From contig CYUH01000014.1 of assembly GCA_001403755.1 (NCBI GenBank), forward strand, positions 248,001 to 312,000: a stretch of 64,000 nucleotides of DNA, given 5' to 3'. This document shows positions 51,601 to 58,996 of this stretch, in pieces (position 1 is the first letter of the stretch; each line of letters opens with the position of its first letter). The position numbers and the translations under genes are program-made. Source of the DNA: Chryseobacterium senegalense. GTDB lineage: Bacteria > Bacteroidota > Bacteroidia > Flavobacteriales > Weeksellaceae. The notes under the pieces are model-generated. The model did no database searches and was not told where the DNA came from. It was given only the letters and a program-made list of their open reading frames with translations.

Positions 51601-51741
51601 GGTGATATGAATGACAAAACTTCCGAAGTTAGAGCGTTATACAGCACGAACAGAAGATATACTCTGCTTGAGGAAATTGGTACAAAACCAAACGTTTTTT
51701 ACCATACCAAAGTGAGAAACAGAAAAGAAAACAATGTTTAA
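48646..51741 (+). CDS. actB: Alternative complex III subunit ActB, molybdopterin/iron-sulfur fusion
   Basis: 1031 residues. A Tat motif at R50-R51 (SRRDFLKLL) leads to a hydrophobic stretch ending LAAC, with C69, so a lipid-anchored Tat substrate is likely. The middle resembles the molybdopterin oxidoreductase fold, but ACIII ActB is known to have lost the molybdenum cofactor. The C-terminal ferredoxin part shows four cysteine clusters (CTGCGACVIAC, CQHCNHAPCETVC, CIGTRYCANNC, CSMCIQM), giving three [4Fe-4S] and one [3Fe-4S] centre in characterised complexes. It links the quinol site to the haems of ActA. Confidence 0.95.
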   Translation: MASNKIQFRSIHELKDPSLNGKLAQKEFQNEIPVEELLGSNESKESGTSRRDFLKLLGFSTAAVTLAACEAPVLKTIPYVVKPHEIIPGIPNYYASTYFDGYDFASVLVKTREGRPIKIEPNPLAKELGKTSARAQAAVLSLYDNDKVKQPKLDGKDETFDKVDDFVLKGLADAQASGKKIVLLSHSYASPTFKKLFADFKAKYPTAELVTYDAIPYTAALDAAQEVFGQRALPVYDLSKTQLVVSFQADFLGDYNGGSLETSYAAARKPGPDMLRHIQVESNMSLTGANADTRIKLKPSAVNKVLVEVYNGLNGGATSKEAAEIVKELQAKGSNAVVLADGSKAAQVLAHLINQKLGSAAFTGKASFLKEFDAARYQEFLSWMNAGLVGVLITNNVNPIYSNNKGEDFKKLVAKVPCVVAVADKKNEMYKAAKAVIPVANWLESWGDMTPQTGVYTLMQPTIQKIYKSRQIEESLLVWMNGKNSAANNYYDYLRANAASYIGGTTFNKALYNGVLEGGMTTTLAYSGGNAAQAVAQLSGFKASDLELVLYTKTSIGDGTQANNPWLQEMPDPITRLSWDNYLTVSPKDAEKLGLNNDLNARMQLDGSVVNLTVNGVTIKNVPVFIQPGQAEGSMGLALGYGKKDSGKVAETGVNAYPLFDGSNSVLSNVKIEKTGDEHEFAGMQLQNTLMGRYEIAREVPLDTFLNVKFDDEKLGWNKPLEFHTIGGALPAGKIDLWDAFDDTDGPHFNLSVDLNSCTGCGACVIACQAENNVPVVGKEEVRMSRDMFWLRIDRYYSTSVPAEMDKNKDNKLSQEEAISADLNVPGMYGHAFDKESGILNHPADNPDVIFQPVMCQHCNHAPCETVCPVAATSHGKQGQNQMAYNRCIGTRYCANNCPYKVRRFNWFTYNLNDKFDFNQNNDLGRMVLNPDVVVRTRGVMEKCSMCIQMTQNTILEAKKEGRKVKDGEFSTACVNACSTGAMKFGDMNDKTSEVRALYSTNRRYTLLEEIGTKPNVFYHTKVRNRKENNV

Positions 51742-51761
51742 AAATAATAAATAGGTAAAAA

Positions 51762-53159
51762 ATGTCAGGACATTACGAAGCTCCGATAAGGGAACCTTTA
51801 ATTATTGGTCACAAAACTTATCACGATATTACAGAAGATATCGCAAGACCTATCGAAGAAAGAGCAGGAAAACTTTGGTGGATTTCATTTTGGATAGCTT
51901 TAACACTATTCATCTACGGATTTGGCTGTATTGCTTACACTGTAGGTACAGGAATCGGTTCGTGGGGACTCAACAGAACCAACAACTGGGGTTGGGATAT
52001 TACCAACTTTGTATGGTGGGTAGGTATCGGGCACGCAGGAACCCTAATCTCTGCCGTTCTCTTATTGTTTAGACAAAGATGGAGAATGTCGGTAAACCGT
52101 TCTGCAGAAGCGATGACGATTTTCGCGGTTGTACAGGCAGCCCTTTTCCCGGTTATCCACATGGGTAGGGTTTGGGTAGGTTATTGGGTATTCCCTTTGC
52201 CTAACCAATTTGGTTCACTTTGGGGCAACTTTAACTCTCCACTACTTTGGGACGTATTTGCAATTTCTACGTATTTCTCCGTATCTACCGTTTTCTGGTT
52301 TATGGGATTAATTCCTGACTTTGCAATGATCAGAGACCGTGCTAAAACTCCTTGGACGAAAAGAATTTATACATTCTTAGCATTCGGATGGGGTGGTAAA
52401 GCAAAACACTGGCAACGTTTCGAAGAACTATCTTTGGTATTGGCAGGTTTAGCAACTCCATTGGTATTCTCGGTACACACCACGGTATCCTTTGACTTTG
52501 CTACTTCGGTAATTAAAGGTTGGCATTCTACCATTTATCCTCCGTATTTCGTTGCGGGAGCAATTTTCTCAGGATTTGCAATGGTACAAACCTTATTGCT
52601 GGTTGCAAGAAAAGTTTGTCACTTGGAAGATTATATCACCTTGTACCACATTGAGATTATGAACATCGTAATCGTCGTAACAGGTGGAATGGTAACTGTA
52701 GCTTATGCAACCGAGTATTTCATAGGATGGTATTCAGGATCAAGATTTGAGGATTTTACTTATCTTTCTCCTGGAGCAGCTACAGGACCTTATTGGTGGG
52801 CATTCTGGGCGCTTATTATCTGCAACCTTGTAGTTCCAGCAGCATTCTGGTTTAAAAGTGTACGAACCAACATCTTCGCAACATTTTTTATCGCTTTGAT
52901 TATTAATATCGGGATGTGGTTTGAAAGATTTGATATTATCGTTATCAATATTTCAAGAGATTACTTACCAAGTTCATGGACGATGTTTAAACCAACAATT
53001 ATCGATGTTGGCGTATTCCTTGGAACAATTGGATTTTTCGGAGTGTTATTTTTATTGTACGCCAGAACATTCCCTGTAATTGCACAGGCAGAATTGAAGT
53101 CTATTTTGAAAATCTCTGGTGAAACTTATAAAGCAAAAGAAGAAGATGAGCACCACTAA
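51762..53159 (+). CDS. actC: Alternative complex III subunit ActC (NrfD-like quinol-binding membrane subunit)
   Basis: 465 residues with about ten transmembrane helices and the NrfD/PsrC fold. Helix I contains WWISFWIALTLFIYGFG, and the loop GFGCIAYTVGTGIGSWGLN and NNWGWDITNFVWWVGIGHAGT are characteristic. ActC is the menaquinol-binding membrane subunit and is thought to host a proton path. It overlaps actD by 14 bases, so translation is coupled. Confidence 0.94.
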   Translation: MSGHYEAPIREPLIIGHKTYHDITEDIARPIEERAGKLWWISFWIALTLFIYGFGCIAYTVGTGIGSWGLNRTNNWGWDITNFVWWVGIGHAGTLISAVLLLFRQRWRMSVNRSAEAMTIFAVVQAALFPVIHMGRVWVGYWVFPLPNQFGSLWGNFNSPLLWDVFAISTYFSVSTVFWFMGLIPDFAMIRDRAKTPWTKRIYTFLAFGWGGKAKHWQRFEELSLVLAGLATPLVFSVHTTVSFDFATSVIKGWHSTIYPPYFVAGAIFSGFAMVQTLLLVARKVCHLEDYITLYHIEIMNIVIVVTGGMVTVAYATEYFIGWYSGSRFEDFTYLSPGAATGPYWWAFWALIICNLVVPAAFWFKSVRTNIFATFFIALIINIGMWFERFDIIVINISRDYLPSSWTMFKPTIIDVGVFLGTIGFFGVLFLLYARTFPVIAQAELKSILKISGETYKAKEEDEHH

Positions 53160-53667
53160 AAGAATATTTGGAATTTATGCTGACGACGATGATTTAATGA
53201 ACGGCGTACATGCATTCAACGATAAGGGAATTAAAATAGACGAAGTATATACTCCGTTTCCGGTTCACGGGCTTGATAAAGCCTTAGGTCTTAGAAAAAC
53301 CAGAATCTCCGATGCTGCTTTTCTTTATGCAGTGTATGGTGTTACCATCGGTAGTTTGGTTACTTTCTATACCATGAATCATGATTGGCCGCAAAATATT
53401 GGTGGTAAACCAGCTTTCGATTGGGCGCACAACATGCCTGCTTTTGTGGTTCCGATGTTTGAATTAATGGTATTCTGTGCAGCTCACATGATGTCACTTA
53501 CTTTCTTGGTAAGAAACAAAATGTACCCAGGATGTCCTCCTCAAAACCCGGATCCCAGAACTACCGATGATAAATTCATGATGGAATTTGTTACAGATAA
53601 TGTGGATGCTGTGAAGCAAATCTTGATTGATACCGGTGTTGAAGAAATAACTGTAAAAGATGCTTAA
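53146..53667 (+). CDS. actD: Alternative complex III subunit ActD (DUF3341)
   Basis: 173 residues from the ATG at 53146; the longer frame to 53119 is inside actC and Lys-rich. A soluble start, KRIFGIYADDDDLMNGVHAFND, is followed by two membrane helices near residues 62-82 and 102-125. The tail DAVKQILIDTGVEEITVKDA is the DUF3341 end. ActD is an accessory subunit without cofactors in characterised complexes. Confidence 0.92.
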   Translation: MSTTKRIFGIYADDDDLMNGVHAFNDKGIKIDEVYTPFPVHGLDKALGLRKTRISDAAFLYAVYGVTIGSLVTFYTMNHDWPQNIGGKPAFDWAHNMPAFVVPMFELMVFCAAHMMSLTFLVRNKMYPGCPPQNPDPRTTDDKFMMEFVTDNVDAVKQILIDTGVEEITVKDA

Positions 53668-54361
53668 AATGACAAAGAATATTATAAAAATTACAGCTAT
53701 CTTAGGATTTGCAGCAATTTCCTTAAGTTCTTGCAGTAAAGAAAATCCGCCTTTAGTGTATTTTCCGGATATGTACTATCCTGTAGCTTATGATCCTTTG
53801 ATGAAAGCTGAAGATGCATATTCCACCCACGAAAATGAAATTCCTGCATTCGTAAAAAATAATGGAGCTACTGGCTTAGGACCGGTAAATGGTACAGTTG
53901 TTCATGATAAAGATGGGGTTGCGGATGTTGCTGCTAATGATAGAATGACTCCTGATCAATATAACGCTGGTTATGATGAGTCTAAAACCATTACCGCTTC
54001 TCCACTTAATCCTGCTAACCAAGCAGCAGATATAGAAAGAGGAAAAGGATTGTACAACAAAACTTGTTCAGCTTGTCATGGTACGGGAGGAGACGGACAA
54101 GGTCCAATAGTAGTAAGTGGAGCTTATTCTGGTGTTCCTAATTATGCGGACAGAGAAATTACCGTAGGATCCGTACATTATGTTTTAACCAATGGTAGAA
54201 ACGCAATGGGTTCTTACGCAGGACAACTAAACCCTGGTGACCGATGGAGAGTGTCAATGTATGTGATGAGTGCTTTCAAAGGAGGAATTGCTCCTGCAGC
54301 GGCTACACCGGCTACACCGGCTACTGCTTCAACAAGTGTAACAACTAGTCCTCAAAAATAA
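53660..54361 (+). CDS. actE: Alternative complex III subunit ActE, monohaem cytochrome c lipoprotein
   Basis: 233 residues from 53660; an alternative ATG at 53669 would remove three codons. The lipobox LSSC puts the lipidated cysteine at residue 25. One haem motif, CSACHGTGGDGQGP, is present, and a methionine in the NAMGSY loop is a likely axial ligand. The C-terminal 25 residues are Ala/Thr/Pro repeats (ATPATPATAS) with no known role. It sits on the periplasmic face beside ActA and would hand electrons to the next carrier. Confidence 0.93.
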   Translation: MLKMTKNIIKITAILGFAAISLSSCSKENPPLVYFPDMYYPVAYDPLMKAEDAYSTHENEIPAFVKNNGATGLGPVNGTVVHDKDGVADVAANDRMTPDQYNAGYDESKTITASPLNPANQAADIERGKGLYNKTCSACHGTGGDGQGPIVVSGAYSGVPNYADREITVGSVHYVLTNGRNAMGSYAGQLNPGDRWRVSMYVMSAFKGGIAPAAATPATPATASTSVTTSPQK

Positions 54362-54375
54362 AAAAGTATTAAAAA

Positions 54376-55707
54376 ATGTATAGTTTTTCACCTAAATTAA
54401 GATTATATTCAATCATATTTATCGCTCTGGGGTTAGTGCTTTTTGGTGCAGGTTATTTTATGAATAAATCATTAAGCCCTGAAAAGATAGAACACATGAT
54501 GGAAGCGGTACATGCCGGAGGAAATCATGCTCCTACTCACTCTAGCGAGATGGTTGGTCCACAAGATCACGAAGCTCATTTGGAACATGCGACTTTGCAA
54601 GTTCACAATCAGCCATTAGCAGCTATTCATACTGTTGCAGTATTTTTATTTGCGTTAAGCTGTTGTGCATTGTTCTTTTACTGCATCCAAAATGCTGCTC
54701 ACGCAGGTTGGTCTATTATCATTCTAAGAGTTATGGAGGCAATTGCTTCATACATTCCTTATGGTGGTGCAATCTTATTGATTATTATGGTTTTGAATGT
54801 CACTCACCAAGGACACCTCTTCCACTGGATGGATCCCGAATTAACAGAACCAGGAAATGCTCACTTCGACGCTATTCTTTTCGAAAAGAAAATTTTCCTT
54901 AATATTCCTTTCTATGCAATCAGAACGATTATTTATGTAGTTGGAGCATCATTCTTTGCTTGGAAACTGAAATCTCTTTCTAAAAAAGTTGACGAAACAA
55001 AAAGTAGAAAAGTATATGCAAGCTATTACAGCTGGAGTGTTGGTTACATCGCATTCTTTGGTTTTGCTTCTGCAGCATGGGCTTGGGATTGGTTGATGTC
55101 AATCGACCCACACTGGTATTCTACCATGTATATTTGGTACGCAATGGTAAGCTGTCTTTCATCTTCTATCGCTGCCATTATTCTGATCAGTGTTTATTTA
55201 AAGAAAAAAGGATTTTTACCTCAGTTCAATGATAATCACTTACACGATTTAGGGGTTTTCCTTTTCGCTACAAGTATGCTCTGGACTTATACATGGTTCG
55301 CTCAGTTCATGCTGTATTGGTACGCTAACGTTCCGGAAGAGGTTAACTATTTCTTCGGAAGATTCAAGTATTATTCTCCGACATTTTTACCAATGTTGAT
55401 TATCAACTTCCTTATTCCACTTTTGGTATTAGTAAGTTCTAGTATTAAGAGAAATTATACGGTAGTTACTGTGATGGCGGTAGTTGTACTTTGCGGACAC
55501 TGGTTAGATTATTTCAATATGGTGATGCCGGGAACGGTAGGCCCTTACTGGAAAACTCCTGAAGTTCTTATGTTGAATTTAGGATCAGTACTATTCGGAG
55601 TAGGTTTATTTATCTTTGTGGTAATGACAGCGCTTTCTAAGCTGAAATTACTTCCAGAAGGTAACCCGTTCCTTAAAGAATCTAAATTATACGAATATCC
55701 TTTCTAA
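54376..55707 (+). CDS. actF: Alternative complex III subunit ActF
   Basis: 443 residues with about ten transmembrane helices; distantly related to ActC, as expected of the second large membrane subunit. A His-rich periplasmic segment (HMMEAVHAGGNHAPTHSS) lies near residues 40-58. Helices such as VGYIAFFGFASAAWAWDWLMSIDPHWYSTMYIW are diagnostic. It is the last gene of the operon. A strong terminator follows, with no cytochrome oxidase genes attached. Confidence 0.93.
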   Translation: MYSFSPKLRLYSIIFIALGLVLFGAGYFMNKSLSPEKIEHMMEAVHAGGNHAPTHSSEMVGPQDHEAHLEHATLQVHNQPLAAIHTVAVFLFALSCCALFFYCIQNAAHAGWSIIILRVMEAIASYIPYGGAILLIIMVLNVTHQGHLFHWMDPELTEPGNAHFDAILFEKKIFLNIPFYAIRTIIYVVGASFFAWKLKSLSKKVDETKSRKVYASYYSWSVGYIAFFGFASAAWAWDWLMSIDPHWYSTMYIWYAMVSCLSSSIAAIILISVYLKKKGFLPQFNDNHLHDLGVFLFATSMLWTYTWFAQFMLYWYANVPEEVNYFFGRFKYYSPTFLPMLIINFLIPLLVLVSSSIKRNYTVVTVMAVVVLCGHWLDYFNMVMPGTVGPYWKTPEVLMLNLGSVLFGVGLFIFVVMTALSKLKLLPEGNPFLKESKLYEYPF

Positions 55708-55727
55708 TTAAGGTATTTGCTCAATAT

Positions 55728-55762
55728 AAGTCCTGGTAATTTGATTATCAGGACTTTTTTTT
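55728..55762 (+). terminator. Terminator ending the act operon
   Basis: A 13-bp stem spans 55728-55740 and 55744-55756 (one G-T pair) around TTG, followed by T. Confidence 0.9.
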
Positions 55763-55851
55763 TAGATTTTTAATTTAAAGTTTTTCCTCTAATATTCTTT
55801 ATCAGCAATCATTTAAGAAAAATTATTTCCCAGCATTGTCGGGAATTTTTC

Positions 55852-55859
55852 TAAATTTG
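55852..55859 (+). promoter_or_regulatory. Promoter -7 box for the lipoprotein-apt unit
   Basis: TAAATTTG, 17 bases before the ATG at 55877. Confidence 0.5.
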
Positions 55860-55876
55860 TAATAAACCCATCACAT

Positions 55877-57028
55877 ATGAAGAAAATTGTGTTCTTGTTT
55901 CTTTTTTTCTTTTTAATGATTGCTTGTAAGAAAGATTCCGTAGATGCTACCAATACCAAAACTTTGCAATCGAGTATTAACGATATGGCATCCAGTTTAA
56001 GTACTTTAAAACAAGTAAAATTCAGCGAGGCTCTGTATATCCTTAAAACATTCGGGGTAGAAGCGGATGGCGATGTGAACGAGCTAAACGCTTTGGGAAA
56101 ATTAATTGATGGAAAAAAAGTTCCCCAGATTTTCGCACTTGCCGATCAGGTAGCCCAGAAAAATGGAATCGACTGGTCCAGTACGGGACCACCTTCGTTA
56201 GGTGAAATGAATATTTTCGGAAATGAAATGGCAAAAGAATCGGATCCTAATGATATTTTGGCTAATTCATTAAGCATTACGACAAAACCAGTGGCGATTG
56301 ATAGTGTTTTAGGTCCAAAATCCCTACAAATCGTACCGAGGTTGGTCGATCGCTCAGGAAATCCAATTGTCTTCGAAGGAGCAGCGTTGGAAACCATTCT
56401 CGAAGTATTCAGTAATGGCAATAGAATTTTCACTTCAAAAAACTTGATGTTGGATAATAATTTCAAAGGGTTTAATATGCGATTTGCATCTTTGCCGGCC
56501 GAAAAAATTTCCAATAACCAAATCGACATCACCGTTTCTGTAAAGACAACCAAGAAAACATTTAAAATGTCCAAAATAGGTGTTGCTGTAAATCCAAAAA
56601 CATTATTAATGCCTACTGGAAATCCGACTAGTAATCCGACCAACGTCACTGCTGATCCATCTGTTGTTCCAGATCAACCTGCCACCACGACGGAAAACCC
56701 TGTTGCAACCATAACAGATCCCAAAACCAGTGTATCTAAGTTTTTGAATAATTTGAGCGCGAAGAACTTGAAAGCAGCCTACGAAACTGCGGATAATCCA
56801 AGTTGGGGTTCTTATGAAACATTTTCCAACCCCACTTCTGGGTTTGGTGCGGTGAAAAGTATTAATGTAAAAAATATTACGACCAATAGTGTTACAAGCA
56901 ACAACGCAAGTGTGAACGCTACCTACGATGTAACAGACAAAAATGGGCAAACAACATCGCTTTTGGTGACTTTTGGGTTAAAGAATGTTAACGGAGAATG
57001 GAAGATTTCTAGCTATAAAATCAATTAG
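55877..57028 (+). CDS. Lipoprotein with C-terminal NTF2/DUF4878-like domain, unknown function
   Basis: 383 residues. The signal ends in LMIAC with the lipidated C17, followed by KKDS. The N-terminal part to about 245 is helical then beta-rich, with no recognisable family. A Pro/Thr/Asn-rich linker (roughly 247-280, TGNPTSNPTNVT) leads to a 100-residue domain (SVSKFLNNLSAKNLKAAYE at the start, FGLKNVNGEWKISSYKIN at the end) with the look of NTF2-like DUF4878 lipoproteins. It ends two bases from apt, so they share a transcript. The link to purine salvage is probably positional only. Confidence 0.72.
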   Translation: MKKIVFLFLFFFLMIACKKDSVDATNTKTLQSSINDMASSLSTLKQVKFSEALYILKTFGVEADGDVNELNALGKLIDGKKVPQIFALADQVAQKNGIDWSSTGPPSLGEMNIFGNEMAKESDPNDILANSLSITTKPVAIDSVLGPKSLQIVPRLVDRSGNPIVFEGAALETILEVFSNGNRIFTSKNLMLDNNFKGFNMRFASLPAEKISNNQIDITVSVKTTKKTFKMSKIGVAVNPKTLLMPTGNPTSNPTNVTADPSVVPDQPATTTENPVATITDPKTSVSKFLNNLSAKNLKAAYETADNPSWGSYETFSNPTSGFGAVKSINVKNITTNSVTSNNASVNATYDVTDKNGQTTSLLVTFGLKNVNGEWKISSYKIN

Positions 57029-57030
57029 AA

Positions 57031-57567
57031 ATGAGTAAAAGCGATCTTATCCGAAATTTAGAAAATACGATAGAAAATATTCCTGATTTTCCGAAGCCGG
57101 GGATTCAGTTTAAAGATATCACGCCGATTTTTCTTCAACCGAAACTTTATGAAGATGTAATCGCCGATCTTGTGAATTTCAGCCGAGGAAAAGTAGATGC
57201 GGTTTGCGGAATTGAAAGTCGTGGTTATCTTTTCGGAATTGCCATAGCAGTTGCATTGGAAGTGCCTTTTATTTTGATCAGAAAAGCGGGAAAAATACCG
57301 CCTCCTTTCATTGGTGAAAAGTACGATCTAGAATATGGTTCGGCCGAAATCGAAATGCGTACAGGACAAATAAAGCCCGGACAAAGAGTTCTGATTCACG
57401 ATGATTTGCTTGCAACTGGCGGAACCACCCAAGCTGCAGCACAATTGGTTGAAAAACAAGGGGCAAAGGTCGTCCAATTCAGTTTTTTAATTGGTTTAAA
57501 AGAGCTTCACGGTGAGGAACTTCTGAAGAAATTCAATGCAGAAGTGTACAGCATTTTAGAATATTAA
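57031..57567 (+). CDS. apt: Adenine phosphoribosyltransferase
   Basis: Apt makes AMP from adenine and PRPP in purine salvage. The 178 residues show FPKPGIQFKDITPIF near residues 20-34, IESRGYLFGIAIA near 62-74, RKAGKIPPPFIGEKYDLEYG near 88-107, and the PRPP-binding loop VLIHDDLLATGGTTQAA near 122-138. All type I phosphoribosyltransferase features are intact. Confidence 0.96.
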   Translation: MSKSDLIRNLENTIENIPDFPKPGIQFKDITPIFLQPKLYEDVIADLVNFSRGKVDAVCGIESRGYLFGIAIAVALEVPFILIRKAGKIPPPFIGEKYDLEYGSAEIEMRTGQIKPGQRVLIHDDLLATGGTTQAAAQLVEKQGAKVVQFSFLIGLKELHGEELLKKFNAEVYSILEY

Positions 57568-57665
57568 GATGCGTAAAGATTCTTCTCAAAAAATCAATAT
57601 TTTGCTAAGGATTTAATTAAAAAATGTTTTTTCAGACATAATTTTGTAAATCGTTATAAAACATC

Positions 57666-57673
57666 TAAATTTG
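57666..57673 (+). promoter_or_regulatory. Promoter -7 box for the TPR-ribH unit
   Basis: TAAATTTG, followed by C, 22 bases before the ATG at 57696. Confidence 0.55.
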
Positions 57674-57695
57674 CACTTCAATTTTTAATACTATT

Positions 57696-58406
57696 ATGGC
57701 AAAAGATAAAGCGAACACCCACCAAAAAGATCTAGAAGGAAAGGAAACTGTAGAAATTTTCAAAGATTTAGACCGTGGCGCATTGGACACAGAACGTTTT
57801 TTAGAAAAACATTCTAAAACACTAATCACTGTTTTTGGTGCTTTGGTAATCGCAGTGTTAGGCTATTTTGCATTTCAGCAATTTTATGTAGCACCAAGAA
57901 ATGAAGAAGCTACATTGAGTTATCTTGCAGCTCAGAAAAACTTAGCAGACGGAAAAGAAGAATTAGCTTTAGGCGGAAAAACGGCTGCAAATCCTGGTTA
58001 TTTGGGAACATACAATGAATATTCTGGGACTAAAGTGGGGAAGCTTTCTGCTTACAACGCAGGTCTTCTGAAATTCAAAGAAGGTAAATACCAAGAAGCA
58101 TATAATCTGCTGGATCAGTTTTCTTCGGGAAATAATGTGTTGATGGCTTTGAAGTACGGCGCTATGGCTGATTGCCAAATAAACCTTAATAAAACCGACG
58201 AAGCTTTATCATTATTAGACAAAGCAACTTCTGCCTCAGATGATCCTTACACTTCTTACTATTTTACAAGAAAAGCAGGTTTGGTAGCATTAGCATTGAA
58301 AAAGAATGCGGAAGCGAAAAAATACTTCTCTACCATCGACGAAAAATATCAGGATTACGATAACGGAATGTCCGATTCCTATATCGAAATGGTAAAATAT
58401 TACTAA
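57696..58406 (+). CDS. Membrane-anchored tetratricopeptide repeat protein
   Basis: 236 residues. A cytosolic N-terminus (1-40, charged), a single membrane helix at 43-66 (LITVFGALVIAVLGYFAFQQF), and a periplasmic TPR-like part with two to three repeats (AYNAGLLKFKEGKYQEAYNLL, then GAMADCQINLNKTDEALSLL). The topology resembles YfgM, an ancillary factor of the Sec translocon, but the assignment is by layout only. It lies 12 bases upstream of ribH and probably shares its transcript. Confidence 0.82.
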   Translation: MAKDKANTHQKDLEGKETVEIFKDLDRGALDTERFLEKHSKTLITVFGALVIAVLGYFAFQQFYVAPRNEEATLSYLAAQKNLADGKEELALGGKTAANPGYLGTYNEYSGTKVGKLSAYNAGLLKFKEGKYQEAYNLLDQFSSGNNVLMALKYGAMADCQINLNKTDEALSLLDKATSASDDPYTSYYFTRKAGLVALALKKNAEAKKYFSTIDEKYQDYDNGMSDSYIEMVKYY

Positions 58407-58418
58407 ATAAAATATACA

Positions 58419-58937
58419 ATGGCAACGGTAAATCTTTCAGATTACAAACCATTACAGATTAATGATGCCGGTTCTTTTAGAATTGGCATTGTTGTTTCTG
58501 AATGGAACGATTTTGTAACCCATAATCTTCGCGACGGTGCGGTAGAAGTTTTGAAAAAAGAAGGTGTAAAAGAGGAAAACATCTCAATTTTTAAGGTTCC
58601 TGGCGCTTTTGAACTCAATTATGCTTCGATGCAACTTTGCAAAGAAAGAAAATTCGATGCGGTAATTGCAATTGGATGTGTGATTCGTGGGGAAACTCCG
58701 CATTTCGACTATGTTTGTTCCGCAGTTGCACAGGGAATTAAAGATTGTAATATCTTAACTGATGTACCCACCATTTTCTGTCTCTTGACCGATGACAACA
58801 AAGAGCAATCTATCGCCAGAAGCGGTGGAAGCTTAGGAAACAAAGGAATAGAGGCGGCAGTAACAGCTTTGCAAATGATTGATTTTAAAAGAAATCTTTC
58901 TGAGAAAAAAGGGAATATTGGTTTCGGAAATTTGTAG
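58419..58937 (+). CDS. ribH: 6,7-dimethyl-8-ribityllumazine synthase
   Basis: RibH condenses ribityl-aminouracil with dihydroxybutanone phosphate in riboflavin synthesis and forms capsids. It has 172 residues. Motifs are VSEWNDFVTHNLRDGA near residues 26-41, KVPGAFELNY near 57-66, and AIGCVIRGETPHFDYVC near 86-102 with the catalytic histidine. DVPTIFCLLTDDNKEQSIAR is near the C-terminus. The E. coli protein has 156 residues, so this one has a short extra C-terminal tail. Confidence 0.96.
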   Translation: MATVNLSDYKPLQINDAGSFRIGIVVSEWNDFVTHNLRDGAVEVLKKEGVKEENISIFKVPGAFELNYASMQLCKERKFDAVIAIGCVIRGETPHFDYVCSAVAQGIKDCNILTDVPTIFCLLTDDNKEQSIARSGGSLGNKGIEAAVTALQMIDFKRNLSEKKGNIGFGNL

Positions 58938-58996
58938 TTTTACTATGAATTTAAATTTCATTTTTTTTTGAATTTGAAATCAATAAATACTTATAA

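Noticed and set aside
56606..56950. Minus-strand 114-residue open frame in the lipoprotein gene
   Set aside because: It is opposite the NTF2-like lipoprotein domain, with no initiation signal or domain.
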